64,000 bases of DNA from NCBI RefSeq assembly GCF_013363995.1, contig NZ_JABWGO010000001.1, positions 1,745,222 through 1,809,221 of the forward strand, given 5' to 3'. A program made the position numbers and the translations under genes. Source of the stretch: Nonomuraea rhodomycinica (GTDB lineage Bacteria; Actinomycetota; Actinomycetes; Streptosporangiales; Streptosporangiaceae). The notes below the pieces were generated by a model. The model ran no database searches and had not been told where the DNA came from. It saw nothing but the letters and a program-made list of their open reading frames with translations. Of this stretch, positions 42,233 through 50,871 are shown in pieces. Within the stretch, counting starts at the first letter, position 1. Each line of letters opens with the position of its first letter.

Positions 42233-42892
42233 TCACACGTCGGTGATGCGGATCCCGGCGTGGGCCTTGTAGCGGCGGTTGACCGAGATGATGTTGGCGG
42301 TCAGCGCCTCGACCTGGTGGGCGTTGCGCAGCCGCCCGCCGTACACCCCGCGCACCCCCGGGATCACCCCGGCGAGCGCCTGGACCAGGTCGGTGGCCTC
42401 CCTGTCGTCGCCGAGGACGAGCACGTCCAGATCGACCTTCTCCACGGCCGGGTCCAGCAGCACGACGGCCGAGACGTGGTGGAACGCCGCCACGACGCGG
42501 CTCCCGGGCAGCACGGCGGCGGCCTGCTGCGCGGCGCTGCCCTCCTCCACGGGCAGCGCGTAGGCGCCCTGCTTGTCGAAGCCGAGCGGGTTGACGCAGT
42601 CGACCACGATCTTGCCCGCCAGCTCGTCGCGCAACGACTCCAGCAGCGCCCGGTGCCCCTCGTACGGCACGGCCACGATCACGATGTCCGCCTCGGCGGC
42701 GACGGCGGCGTTCGCCGCGCCCCGCACGGGCACGCCCTCGCCGAGGGAGGCGGCGGCCTCCTGGGCGCGCTCGGCGCTCCGGGAGCCGATCAGCACCTCG
42801 TGCCCCGCCAGCGCGAACCGCCGCGCCAGCCCCTTGCCCTGGTCGCCCGTGCCACCGAGGATGCCGATGGACAATCCGCTCACGTCAGTCAT
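42233..42892 (-). CDS. F420-dependent NADP reductase-like protein
   Basis: 219 residues from the ATG at 42892, preceded by GGGGG (an ATG at 42904 is possible). The dinucleotide site is SIGILGGTGDQGKGLARRFALAGHEVLIGSRSAERA, with the SR after the second strand favouring NADP(H). The rest (ADIVIVAVPYEGH, IVVDCVNPLGF, VVAAFHHVSA, GGRLRNAHQVEALT) fits the F420H2:NADP+ oxidoreductase (NpdG) group. It exchanges hydride between NADPH and coenzyme F420, which actinomycetes use in redox metabolism. The end of the gene touches the 36-bp array. Confidence 0.85.
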   Translation of the reverse strand: MTDVSGLSIGILGGTGDQGKGLARRFALAGHEVLIGSRSAERAQEAAASLGEGVPVRGAANAAVAAEADIVIVAVPYEGHRALLESLRDELAGKIVVDCVNPLGFDKQGAYALPVEEGSAAQQAAAVLPGSRVVAAFHHVSAVVLLDPAVEKVDLDVLVLGDDREATDLVQALAGVIPGVRGVYGGRLRNAHQVEALTANIISVNRRYKAHAGIRITDV

Positions 42893-43044
42893 ACCCCCGA
42901 TCATGCCAGCTCGCCGGCGACGGTCCCGCGCGGCCCCGCCCGGACCCGGAAGCCCTCGGAACCGGTGAGCGGAAGGCCGGGGACAGGGACGGGCCCGGCC
43001 GCCGGGGAGCGGCCGGGCCCGGACGCGCCGGACACGCCGGACGG

Positions 43045-43185
43045 CCGGTCAGCAGGTGCCGACCACGGGTGGACCGGCCGGCAGGGCGGGCCGGTCAGCA
43101 GGTGCCGACCGCGCGGACCTGCCGGCAGGGCGGACCGGTCAGCAGGTGCCGACCGCGCGGACCTGCCGGCAGGGCGGACCGGTCA
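43045..43185. repeat. 44-bp tandem duplication of a gene 3' end
   Basis: Units beginning CCGGTCAGCAGGTGCCGACC start at 43045 (46 bp, diverged), 43091 and 43135 (two identical 44-bp copies). A fourth partial unit at 43179 is the real 3' end of the lipase gene, with its stop codon TCA at 43183-43185. The same stop triplet recurs in each unit, so the array is made of copies of the end of the gene. Confidence 0.92.
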
Positions 43186-44355
43186 GCAGTTGCCGATCGC
43201 GGGCAGGCCGATCACCCGCAGCGCCAGCCACTCGATCGCCAGCGGCCCTCCTTCGACCGCCCCGAGGACGTGCGAGTTCGCGGGCAGCGAGGTCCAGCGG
43301 ACGTTGGCGCCGGCCCGGCAGTACTCCGAGCGCAGCGTCGCGCCCACGGCCTGCGGGATGATCTCGTCGCCCTGGGCGTGGTAGAGGAACACCGGCACCT
43401 TGGGCGGCGTGGCGCCGAGCCGGTTCTCGGCCAGGCGGACCCGCCACTTGGGCAGGTCGAGCAGGTCCACCGGGCTCAGGTCGGAGAAGCGCAGCCCGGC
43501 CAGCTTGTCCTCCAGCTCGCCCACGCAGTCGTCGGCCGCGTCGGTCAGCAGGGCCTTGCCCCGGTCGTTGAGGTCGGCCTGCAGGTCGAGCTCAGGGTAG
43601 GCGGCGTCGAGGCCGACACCGGCCGCCGCGGCCAGGCCGAAGTTCTGGTCGCCGTCCAGGTGGGCGGCCACGGCCCGCAGGTCGGCCGGCACGCCGCCGG
43701 CCGCCACGCCCTTGAGCCGCAGCTCCGGGGCGTACGACGGCTGGAGCTGCCCCGCCCATCCGGCGGACGCGCCGCCCTGCGAGTAGCCCATGACGGCGAC
43801 GGGGGCGCGGTCCGACAGGTTCGCGCCGGGGACCCGGGTCGCGGCCCTGATCGAGTCGAGCACGGCGTGGCCCTGGGAGACGCCCACCATGTACGTGTGC
43901 TGACCAGGGGTGCCCAGGCCCTCGTAGTCGGTGATCGCGACCGCGAACCCCTTGAGCAGGAACAGGCTCACCAGCGCCAGCTCGGCCTCGCCGCCCCGGC
44001 TCATGCTGGCGGAGGGGGCGCACTGGTCGCCGAGGCCGTGCGTGCCGGTGGCGTAGCCGATGACGGGCCGCCTGCCTAGGGGGTAGGCCGCCTTGGGCAC
44101 GAGCAGGGTGCCGGACACGGTGGTGGGCTGCCCGGTGGCGGAGGTGGAGCGGTAGAGCAGGTGCCAGGCGTCGACCGGGACCTCCAGCAGCTTGCCCGGC
44201 AGGAGGTAGACGGTCGTGGGCTCGGCGGAGACCACGTCGCCGGGCGCCTGCGCGGCGAGGGCCGCGGACGAGGCCGCGCGCGCCGGCGACGCGGCCAGCA
44301 GTGACGCGATCACTAACAGGACGATGGACATGCTGACGCGGACACGTAGGGTCAT
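43183..44355 (-). CDS. Secreted lipase, LIP/secretory lipase family
   Basis: 390 residues from the ATG at 44355 (GGAGAGGGCG upstream). A signal peptide covers about residues 1-28 (MSIVLLVIASLLAASPARA). The alpha/beta-hydrolase domain follows: VIGYATGTHGLGDQCAPS, ITDYEGLGTPG, nucleophile elbow GYSQGGASAGW, the acid in LYHAQGDEIIP and the His in LPANSHVLGAVEGGP. The family hydrolyses lipids or esters outside the cell. Two Cys pairs may form disulphides. The last residues (PAIGNC) are encoded in a unit that has been copied downstream. Confidence 0.88.
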   Translation of the reverse strand: MTLRVRVSMSIVLLVIASLLAASPARAASSAALAAQAPGDVVSAEPTTVYLLPGKLLEVPVDAWHLLYRSTSATGQPTTVSGTLLVPKAAYPLGRRPVIGYATGTHGLGDQCAPSASMSRGGEAELALVSLFLLKGFAVAITDYEGLGTPGQHTYMVGVSQGHAVLDSIRAATRVPGANLSDRAPVAVMGYSQGGASAGWAGQLQPSYAPELRLKGVAAGGVPADLRAVAAHLDGDQNFGLAAAAGVGLDAAYPELDLQADLNDRGKALLTDAADDCVGELEDKLAGLRFSDLSPVDLLDLPKWRVRLAENRLGATPPKVPVFLYHAQGDEIIPQAVGATLRSEYCRAGANVRWTSLPANSHVLGAVEGGPLAIEWLALRVIGLPAIGNC

Positions 44356-44410
44356 GTGCCGCCCTCTCCGTTGGGGGATCGGTTGGGGACGGCGGCGCCG
44401 CGAGCCGATC

Positions 44411-44426
44411 GTTACCCGGCAGTAAC
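44411..44426. promoter_or_regulatory. Inverted repeat GTTAC-N6-GTAAC upstream of the lipase gene
   Basis: GTTAC (44411-44415) and GTAAC (44422-44426) lie 56-71 bases upstream of the lipase start. This TTAC/GTAA layout is typical of TetR-type operators in actinomycetes; the regulator is not encoded next to it. Confidence 0.45.
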
Positions 44427-44528
44427 CAGCTGTCAAGGCCCGAAATGACATGGACACTCCGCTGATGTCAGATGGGCATGGCGGCGAAACAGGCCGACGA
44501 AGCGGCGGCGGTCATGCACTATGGGGCG

Positions 44529-45107
44529 ATGGACTCTGGTTCGGTGGACTTCCTCCGCGAGATCCTCGCCGAGACCGGATGGGTCGAGCGCACCCGCGAG
44601 TTCGGGCTCGCGCTGCGGGCGACCCGCTCCCCCGGCGGGCTGCTCCTCGTGGGCACGCCCGAGGAGGAGCCGTGGCATCTGACCGCCCACCTCGCCGACG
44701 AGGCGCGGCTGTCGGGCCTGGCGCAGCTCGCCCCCACCCTCGTCCGCTGGTCGCCGCCGCCCGGGGCGCCCGCGCACCTGCGGGTCGGCCTCGACCGCGT
44801 GCGCCGGGCGGGCCGGGGCGAGACGCTGTTCGTGGTGGCCGAGGGGCAGGCCCCGGTGCCGCTGCTGGAGCGGGTGGACGACGCCCGCCGCGTCGGGGCG
44901 ACCATCCTCGCCCTGGAGGGCGCGCACCCCGAGGTGGCGGGGCTCGCGCACGACGCGATCGCCGTGCCGCGGGGCGGGCCGGTCTCGTTCGACGGCGCCC
45001 AGCACCTGGTGAGCGCCGCCGCGGGCGAGATCCCCCGCAACGTGGGGCTGCGCGAGCGGCTGGCCCGCCTGCTGGAGAAGGTCACCGGCCCGCAGGTCAC
45101 CGACTGA
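44529..45107 (+). CDS. Conserved hypothetical protein, SIS-like
   Basis: 192 residues from the ATG at 44529 (ATG at 44514 also possible). It begins with a helix (DFLREILAETGW), then LLLVGTPEEEPWHLTAHLADEARL, LVRWSPPPGAPAHLRVGL and GETLFVVAEGQAPVPLLERVDDARRVGATILALEGAHPEVAGLAHDAIAVP. The alternation of strands and helices and the VGATILALEG stretch recall sugar-isomerase (SIS) domains, but no ligand motif is certain. I recall similar proteins in other actinomycetes without known function. Cytoplasmic, single gene. Confidence 0.6.
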   Translation: MDSGSVDFLREILAETGWVERTREFGLALRATRSPGGLLLVGTPEEEPWHLTAHLADEARLSGLAQLAPTLVRWSPPPGAPAHLRVGLDRVRRAGRGETLFVVAEGQAPVPLLERVDDARRVGATILALEGAHPEVAGLAHDAIAVPRGGPVSFDGAQHLVSAAAGEIPRNVGLRERLARLLEKVTGPQVTD

Positions 45108-45140
45108 CGCCCCCGGCGTCGCGGGACGAAGCCGGGGCCC

Positions 45141-45235
45141 GGAGCACGGCGGCTAAGGCGGGCCGGAGCACGGAGCACGGCGGCCTCAGGCCGGCTGGAG
45201 CACGGAGCACGGCGGCCTCAGGCGGGCTGGAGGTG
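45141..45235. repeat. 31/32-bp tandem duplication of a LysR gene 3' end
   Basis: Three units begin GGAGCACGGCGGC at 45141, 45172 and 45204. The third contains the real stop codon of the LysR gene (TCA at 45218-45220) and its last codons. The second repeats the stop and the adjacent codons almost exactly, and the first is a diverged copy. Confidence 0.88.
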
Positions 45236-46159
45236 GCCCTTCAGGCTGCCTTCGAGGGCGGCCGTGGCGTCCTCGATCGCGCCGATCACGACCGCCTGCA
45301 CGGGGTCCGGCTCCCCCGACCGGGTACGGCTGACCCGGGTCACCGCGTCGAGCCGGCGCGCGCCCACGTCCCGCAGCTCGCTCACCCGCACCTCGCCCTC
45401 CGGCACGTCGAGCAGCGCCAGCGTGGGCACGATCGCCACCCCGTGCCCGGCCGCGACCAGCGCGAGCGCCGGGCCGAACTCCGTGATGACGTGGACCTTG
45501 CGCGGCTCGAAGCCGTGCAGCCCGGCCAGCCGGTCCAGCGCCTGGCCGCACGCCTGGTCGGGCTCGCCCGCCACCCAGGGCACGTCGGCCAGGTCCGCCA
45601 TGGAGCGCGGCGGGTTGGGCCAGTCGGGCGGCACGACGATGCGGTACTCGTCGACGTAGAGGGCGCGGGTGGCCAGCGACGGCTGCGACAGCACGGGCAG
45701 GCTCATGTCCTGCTCGGTGATCAGCACGTCCACGGCCCCCAGCCGCAGCTCCTGGAGGGCGGGCTGGCCGTACACCTCGTGGATGATCGGCGTGATGCGG
45801 GGATGGCGGGCCGCCAGGTCGCGCAGGGCGGGCACCAGCATGTGCTTGATCACGGTGGGGAACGCGGCGATGCGCACGGGCCCCGCCAGCCGCTCGGTGA
45901 AGCGGGTGAGCTCCCGGCGGGCCTCGGCCAGCTCCTCCTCGACGCGCTCGGCGTACCCCGCGAGCACCCGGCCCGCCGGGGTGAGGGAGACGCGCCGCTG
46001 GGAGCGGTCGATGAGGGCCAGGCCCACCTCGCGTTCGAGCTGGGCGAGCTGCTGGGAGACCGCGGAGGGCGTCAGGTACAGGGCCTCGGCGGCGCGCATG
46101 ACCCCGCCGCGGCGGGCCACCTCGTGCAGGACACGGAGGCGCCGGGGGTCGATGTCCAT
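45218..46159 (-). CDS. LysR-family transcriptional regulator
   Basis: 313 residues from the ATG at 46159. The N-terminal HTH is RRLRVLHEVARRGGVMRAAEALYLTPSAVSQQLAQLEREVGLALIDR, followed by a periplasmic-binding-like effector domain (VRIAAFPTVIKHMLVPAL, VDVLITEQDM, AGHGVAIVPTLALL). Its target is probably the divergent pair at 46233-47131, with a T-N11-A box in the gap. Its 3' end is the source of the tandem duplication at 45141-45235. Confidence 0.9.
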   Translation of the reverse strand: MDIDPRRLRVLHEVARRGGVMRAAEALYLTPSAVSQQLAQLEREVGLALIDRSQRRVSLTPAGRVLAGYAERVEEELAEARRELTRFTERLAGPVRIAAFPTVIKHMLVPALRDLAARHPRITPIIHEVYGQPALQELRLGAVDVLITEQDMSLPVLSQPSLATRALYVDEYRIVVPPDWPNPPRSMADLADVPWVAGEPDQACGQALDRLAGLHGFEPRKVHVITEFGPALALVAAGHGVAIVPTLALLDVPEGEVRVSELRDVGARRLDAVTRVSRTRSGEPDPVQAVVIGAIEDATAALEGSLKGHLQPA

Positions 46160-46173
46160 ACAGGAGAGCTTAC

Positions 46174-46188
46174 TTGCGGCTGTAGCAA
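46174..46188. promoter_or_regulatory. Candidate LysR box
   Basis: TTGC-GGCTGTA-GCAA (46174-46188) is an inverted repeat containing the T-N11-A core, 14 bases upstream of the LysR start and 45 bases before the divergent membrane-protein start. The surrounding gap is AT-rich for this genome. Confidence 0.5.
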
Positions 46189-46232
46189 CCTTTAATTGCA
46201 CTTTATGACTAGTAATTCCGACAATGGGGGGC

Positions 46233-46484
46233 ATGGACCTGCTCTTCGAGGTGGCGGGCTGGCTGGGCGCCGGCCTGCTCCTGCTCGGCTACGGCCTCGT
46301 CTCCGCCGGTCGGCTGCCCGCGGGGGGCGCCGCCTACCAGGTCGTCAACCTCGCCGGCTCCCTCGCCCTCATGGCCAACAGCGCGCGCAACGACGCGTGG
46401 CCCTCGGCCGGCCTCAACCTCGTGTGGGCCGTGATCGGCGCGGTCGCGCTGGTCAGGCTGGTACGGATCGGAGTGTCCACGTGA
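46233..46484 (+). CDS. Small membrane protein, CBU_0592-like
   Basis: 83 residues from the ATG at 46233. Three hydrophobic segments are separated by short polar turns: LFEVAGWLGAGLLLLGYGLVS, AAYQVVNLAGSLALMANSARN and AWPSAGLNLVWAVIGAVALVRL. The YQVVNLAGS and AWPSAGLNLVW elements match small membrane proteins of the CBU_0592 group, whose role is unknown. Its stop overlaps the next start by GTGA, so it is made together with the cyclase-family protein. Confidence 0.78.
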   Translation: MDLLFEVAGWLGAGLLLLGYGLVSAGRLPAGGAAYQVVNLAGSLALMANSARNDAWPSAGLNLVWAVIGAVALVRLVRIGVST

Positions 46485-47131
46485 TCGTCGAGCTGAGCCA
46501 CCGCATCGTCGAGGGCATGGTCACCTACCCGGGCGTGCCCGTCCCGGTCCTCGGCACCCACCTCAGCCGGGAGGATTCGCGCGACCTGTACGCGCCGGGC
46601 ACCGAGTTCCACATGGGGACGATCACGCTGGCCGCCAACACCGGCACCTACCTGGACACGCCCCACCACCGCTACGCCGGCGGGCCGGACCTGTCGGCGG
46701 TGCCGCTCAGCAGCCTGGCCGACCTGCCCGGGATCGTGGTCCGGGCCACCGGCGCGAAGGCCCGCGCGATCAGCCTGGACCCGGGCCTGGACGTGCGCGG
46801 CAAGGCCGTGCTCGTGCACACCGGCTGGGACCGGCACTTCGGCACGGACGCCTACGTCCACGGGCATCCCTACCTCGCGCCCGAGTCGGCGCGGCGGCTC
46901 GCCGAACAGGGCGCGGCGCTGGTCGGCATCGACTCGCTCAACATCGACGACACCCCGCCGCGCGGCGAGCGCCCGGCGCACACGGTGCTGCTGGCGGCCG
47001 GGATCCCGCTGGTCGAGCACCTCACGGGGCTGGAGGCGCTGCCCGACGAGGGCTTCCGGTTCCACGCCGCGCCGCCGATGGTGGCGGGCTTGGGCACCTT
47101 CCCCGTACGGGCCTACGCCGTCGTCCTCTGA
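46481..47131 (+). CDS. Cyclase/kynurenine formamidase-like protein with altered metal motif
   Basis: 216 residues from the GTG in the GTGA overlap. The fold is that of the cyclase family (IVELSHRIVEGMVTYPGVPVPV, GKAVLVHTGWDRHFGTDAY, LVGIDSLNIDD). The usual metal motif HxGTHxDxPxH appears as NTGTYLDTPHH: the first two His are replaced by Asn and Tyr while the Asp and last His remain. I believe this variant occurs in other family members, so it may bind metal differently or act on another amide. Divergent from a LysR gene. Confidence 0.8.
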   Translation: MIVELSHRIVEGMVTYPGVPVPVLGTHLSREDSRDLYAPGTEFHMGTITLAANTGTYLDTPHHRYAGGPDLSAVPLSSLADLPGIVVRATGAKARAISLDPGLDVRGKAVLVHTGWDRHFGTDAYVHGHPYLAPESARRLAEQGAALVGIDSLNIDDTPPRGERPAHTVLLAAGIPLVEHLTGLEALPDEGFRFHAAPPMVAGLGTFPVRAYAVVL

Positions 47132-47183
47132 TCGGTCTCACCGGCCGACCAGAGGACGACCGCCGCACGGGCTCGTCCGCCGA

Positions 47184-47360
47184 TCAGTCCTCGTCGGCGT
47201 CGGCCTCGTCCCACGCCTTGTTGCGCTCCGCCGCGCGCTGCAGGGCGCCGGCGGCCTCCTGCTCGGTCGCGTACGGACCCAACCGGTCCTTGTTGGGGCA
47301 GCCCTGCTCGGGCTCGACCCGCATGTGCTTGAGACAGAACCACCACTGGCCATCGCTCAC
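47184..47360 (-). CDS. Small conserved actinobacterial protein with two cysteines
   Basis: 58 residues from the GTG at 47360. The sequence [20 protein letters not shown] continues with [20 protein letters not shown] and ends in an acidic helix ([16 protein letters not shown]). The CLKH and GC elements could bind zinc, and the [10 protein letters not shown] motif resembles small SPOR-like proteins of actinomycetes, which I recall as conserved but unnamed. Codon use is normal. Divergent from map with 32 bp between the starts, a common neighbour in the phylum. Confidence 0.72.
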   Translation of the reverse strand: MSDGQWWFCLKHMRVEPEQGCPNKDRLGPYATEQEAAGALQRAAERNKAWDEADADED

Positions 47361-47392
47361 GGGGCCTATTCTGCCCCGTAGACTCGTCTTTC

Positions 47393-48241
47393 ATGACGAC
47401 ACTGCTCCAGCCCGGGCGAGTTTCGCCCATGCGAAAGGTCCCCGCGCACATCGAGCGGCCGGAGTACGTCGGAAAGAAGCGCCCGAAGACCGGCGAGGCC
47501 GACGTCAAGACCCCGGAGACCATCGAGCGGATGCGGGTGGCGGGCCGGATCGCCGCGCAGGCGCTCGAAGAGGTCGGCAGGAACGTCCGGCCGGGCGTCA
47601 CCACCGACGAGCTCGACCGGATCGGCCACGAGTTCCTGCTCGACCACGGCGCCTACCCGAGCACGCTCGGCTACAAGGGCTACCCCAAGTCGCTGTGCAC
47701 CTCGATCAACGAGGTCATCTGCCACGGCATCCCCGACGACACCGTCCTGCGCGAGGGCGACATCGTCAACGTCGACATCACCGCCTACATCGGCGGCGTC
47801 CACGGCGACACCGACGCCACCTACCTGGTGGGCGAGGTGGACGAGGAGTCGCGGCTGCTGGTGGAGCGCACCCGCGAGGCGATGATGCGCGCCATCAAGG
47901 CGGTCGCTCCCGGCCGGCAGCTCAACGTGGTGGGCCGGGTCATCGAGGCGTACGCCAAGCGGTTCGGCTACGGCGTGGTCCGCGACTTCACCGGTCACGG
48001 CATCGGCACGACGTTCCACTCCGGGCTGATGGTGCCCCACTACGACGACCCGTCGCTGCGCGTGGAGCTGGTGCCCGGCATGACGTTCACCATCGAGCCG
48101 ATGCTGACGCTGGGCACGATCGAGTACGACATCTGGCCCGACGGCTGGACCGCGGTGACCAAGGACCGCAAGCGCACGGCCCAGTTCGAGCACACGATCG
48201 TGGTGACCGAGACGGGCAGCGAGATCCTCACCGCCCCGTAG
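47393..48241 (+). CDS. map: Methionine aminopeptidase, type I
   Basis: 282 residues. The metal ligands are in place: the Asp pair in [22 protein letters not shown], His in [11 protein letters not shown], Glu in FTIEPML and Glu in QFEHTIVV. An N-terminal extension of about 40 residues (with [13 protein letters not shown]) is typical of the longer actinobacterial form and could contact the ribosome. It removes the initiator Met from new proteins. Actinomycetes often carry more than one map gene, so it may not be the only copy. Confidence 0.95.
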   Translation: MTTLLQPGRVSPMRKVPAHIERPEYVGKKRPKTGEADVKTPETIERMRVAGRIAAQALEEVGRNVRPGVTTDELDRIGHEFLLDHGAYPSTLGYKGYPKSLCTSINEVICHGIPDDTVLREGDIVNVDITAYIGGVHGDTDATYLVGEVDEESRLLVERTREAMMRAIKAVAPGRQLNVVGRVIEAYAKRFGYGVVRDFTGHGIGTTFHSGLMVPHYDDPSLRVELVPGMTFTIEPMLTLGTIEYDIWPDGWTAVTKDRKRTAQFEHTIVVTETGSEILTAP

Positions 48242-48268
48242 CCGCCGGCCGGTCAGCGGCGTCCGGGG

Positions 48269-48673
48269 TCAGCGGCGCCTGGGCACCGCCGCGGTGACGG
48301 TGGTGCCCTCGCCCTTCACGCTGCTGACCGACAGGGTGCCGCCGACCTCGGCGACGGCGGCCCGCATCCGGGCGATGCCGCGCCCCGCCTTCTCCGGCGG
48401 GAAGCCGCGGCCGTGGTCGCTGACCGTCATGCGCAGCCCGTCGCGGCCCGCGGTGACGGCCACCGAGACGACCTGGGCGCCGCTGTGCCGCTCGACGTTG
48501 GCCAGCGCCTCGTCCATCGCCTCCAGGACCGCCTGGCCGACCGGGGCGGGCACGTCGGTGGCGGGAAGGGCCCAGACCTCCACGCGGACACCGGTGCGCT
48601 CGGACCACTGCGCCAGCCGGCTCTCAAGCGTCTCGGCGAGGCTCCGCCCCCCACGCATGCGCGTATCTTCCAC
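48269..48673 (-). CDS. Stand-alone HATPase domain protein
   Basis: 134 residues from the ATG at 48673. It corresponds to the ATP-binding half of NarL-type kinases: N box DEALANVERHSGA, G1 DHGRGFPPEKAGRGIARMRAAVAEVGG and G2 KGEGTT. There is no membrane segment and no His-containing DHp domain. It could be an ATPase partner, an anti-sigma-like kinase or the 3' relic of a degraded kinase. The short N-terminal helix (LAETLESRLAQWSERTGVRVEV) looks like the normal start of the domain, so a designed short protein is possible. Confidence 0.75.
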   Translation of the reverse strand: MEDTRMRGGRSLAETLESRLAQWSERTGVRVEVWALPATDVPAPVGQAVLEAMDEALANVERHSGAQVVSVAVTAGRDGLRMTVSDHGRGFPPEKAGRGIARMRAAVAEVGGTLSVSSVKGEGTTVTAAVPRRR

Positions 48674-48885
48674 CTCTGCTCGCCTTCCCGGGGCATCCCG
48701 GACTCCTGGCCGGACCCCACACCGGCGTCGCGCACCGGGTGACCGCGGCCCCCCTCAAGGCCCCGCGCACCCCTGCGGGAAGGTGATGCCCACCTCCCCG
48801 TAGGGCAAGGCTACCTGGCGGGTGGGAGACGTACGGCTTGAGGATAGATTGCCCTGCCGGTCCGGCTACGCGCACCCGCCCGAGG

Positions 48886-50871
48886 TCAGTCGGCCTGGTC
48901 GGCCTTGCCCGTCTTGTTGAGCCGTGCCAGGTAGGCGTTGTAGGCGTCGAGCTCGGGGTCGCCGCCGCCGCGGTCGGCCCGCCGGTCGGCGCGGCGCCCC
49001 TTGCGGTCCTCGTCCCGGTACCACTGCATGGCGATGGCCAGCAGCACGATGAGCGTCGGGATCTCGCCGAAGCCCCACGCGATCGCGCCGCCGTCGCGCT
49101 GCTCGTCGATGAGCGGCCCGCCCCAGGTGCGGCCGAGCTGCTCGTACCAGTCGGACGCGATGACCGCGCCGGTCATCATCATCGCGACGCCGAAGAACGC
49201 GTGGAACGGCATCGTGACGAACAGCATCAGCAGCCGGCCCACGTACGGCAGCCGGTGCGGGGCCGGGTCGACGCCGATGATGACCCAGAAGAACAGCGAC
49301 CCGGTGATCAGGAAGTGCAGGGTCATCCAGATGTGCCCGAGGTGCTCCTCCATGGCCGAGGCGAACAGCGGCGTGAAGTACAGCGCGTAGGTCGAGGCGA
49401 TGAACAGGGCGGTGGCGATGCCCGGGTGGCTGACGACCCGCACGAAGCGGCTGTGCAGGATCGTGGTCAGCCACTCGCGCGGCCCCCGGTCGCCGCGCCG
49501 GACGGCCGGCTTGAGCGCGCGCAGGGCGAGCGTGACCGGCGCGCCGAGCACCAGGAAGATCGGCACGATCATGGACAGGGTCATGTGCTCGATCATGTGC
49601 ACGTCGAACATGACCTTGGCGTAGCGGGCCAGGCCGCTCTGCGTGGCGATGACGAGGATCGCCACGCCCAGGAACCAGGCGGCGGTGCGGCCCCACGGCC
49701 AGGCGTCGCCCCGCCGCAGCAGCCTGACGACGCCGGCGGCGTACAGGCCGGCCAGGAGCGCGGCCACGAGGGCGAAGAACAGGTCCAGCCACCACAGCGT
49801 CGCCAGGTTGGCCATCGAGATCGGCGGCGGCACCGGGTAGCCGAGCAGCTCGAAGGCCCGGTCGGCGGGCAGGCTGACCTCGGGCGGGCGGGTGCGCGAC
49901 AGGCCGACGGCCAGGCCGACGGTGGCGGCCATGAGCAGCGCCTCGCCGGCCGCGAGCCGGGTGAAGGCGCGCGGGCGGTCCGCGGCGAGCGCGTCGAGCG
50001 TGCGCTGCCGGTGCCACCAGCCGACGTAGCCCAGCAGCACGAACGCGACCACCTTGGCCACCACGAGCACGCCGTACGACGACGTCCACAGGTCGGACAC
50101 GGCGGAGAGCCGGGCCACGACGCTGAACACCCCGGACACGCCGACGCCGACGTAGCACCACAGCGCCATCCGCGAGAAGCGGGCGGCGGCGACGTCGAGC
50201 CGCGGCCGGCTGCGGACGGCGTGGACGGCCAGCACGACGAGGCCGCCCACCCACAGGGCCAGCGCCAGCAGGTGCAGCGACAGGGCGGAGGTGGCCAGGT
50301 CGTGGTTGGGCGAGGAGGAGGCGTGCCCGGTGAGCGCCGGCGGCAACATGGTGACCAGCGCGAAGACCAGCAGTCCCGCCGCCGCGCCGGCCGTGACGGC
50401 CCCGCGGGAGAACAGCGCTATCGCCATCGAGAACAGGATGACCAGGGTCAGCGCGATGCCCTGGCTGGTCTGGGTGGCGTAGGAGCTGAGGTAGTTGCCG
50501 CTGGTGACGGCCTGCAGGACGGGCTGCCCCCACGTGTCGGACACCTCGAAGACGAGGCGGAGGAACGCGCTGCCGGCCCATGCGAGGGCGGCCCAGGAGG
50601 CGGCCCGGACGTAGCCGGTGGCGCTCGCGCCGAGCAGGCCCTTGTCGTTGGGCAGCAGCGCGGCGCCCGCGAGGAGCAGGCCCACGGTGAGCACGCCGGC
50701 GACGTCCATCGCCAGCTTGGCCAGCGGCAGCCCCCAGCGGGTGACCGCCCCGGCGTCGGGAAGGCCGGCGATGATCCGCGGGAAGGCCGCGCCTCCGGCG
50801 ATCATGGCGATCACCAGGGCGGCGACCGCCGCTGCCGCCGCCGCGAGCGCGAGACGCGCGGCCCTGGTCAC
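48886..50871 (-). CDS. CopD-CtaG fusion membrane protein
   Basis: 661 residues with about 16 hydrophobic segments. Residues 1-330 resemble CopD (LTGHASSSPNHDLATSALSLHLLALALWVGG). Residues about 350-620 resemble cytochrome-oxidase assembly factor CtaG (FDVHMIEHMTLSMIVPIFLVLGAP, HPGIATALFIASTYALYFTPLF, HFLITGSLFFWVIIGVDPAPHRL). The fusion is common in actinomycetes. It probably imports copper or delivers it to cytochrome oxidase. The start overlaps the copC stop (ATGA), so the two are co-translated. Confidence 0.9.
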   Translation of the reverse strand: MTRAARLALAAAAAAVAALVIAMIAGGAAFPRIIAGLPDAGAVTRWGLPLAKLAMDVAGVLTVGLLLAGAALLPNDKGLLGASATGYVRAASWAALAWAGSAFLRLVFEVSDTWGQPVLQAVTSGNYLSSYATQTSQGIALTLVILFSMAIALFSRGAVTAGAAAGLLVFALVTMLPPALTGHASSSPNHDLATSALSLHLLALALWVGGLVVLAVHAVRSRPRLDVAAARFSRMALWCYVGVGVSGVFSVVARLSAVSDLWTSSYGVLVVAKVVAFVLLGYVGWWHRQRTLDALAADRPRAFTRLAAGEALLMAATVGLAVGLSRTRPPEVSLPADRAFELLGYPVPPPISMANLATLWWLDLFFALVAALLAGLYAAGVVRLLRRGDAWPWGRTAAWFLGVAILVIATQSGLARYAKVMFDVHMIEHMTLSMIVPIFLVLGAPVTLALRALKPAVRRGDRGPREWLTTILHSRFVRVVSHPGIATALFIASTYALYFTPLFASAMEEHLGHIWMTLHFLITGSLFFWVIIGVDPAPHRLPYVGRLLMLFVTMPFHAFFGVAMMMTGAVIASDWYEQLGRTWGGPLIDEQRDGGAIAWGFGEIPTLIVLLAIAMQWYRDEDRKGRRADRRADRGGGDPELDAYNAYLARLNKTGKADQAD

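Noticed and set aside
42893..43182. Small protein encoded by the 44-bp repeats
   Set aside because: The repeated peptide arises from the unit length and has no start site; the copies derive from the lipase gene end.
46233..46484. Toxin-like holin
   Set aside because: Three membrane segments and the YQVVNLAGS/AWP elements fit the CBU_0592 group better than a holin, and no lysis gene is adjacent.
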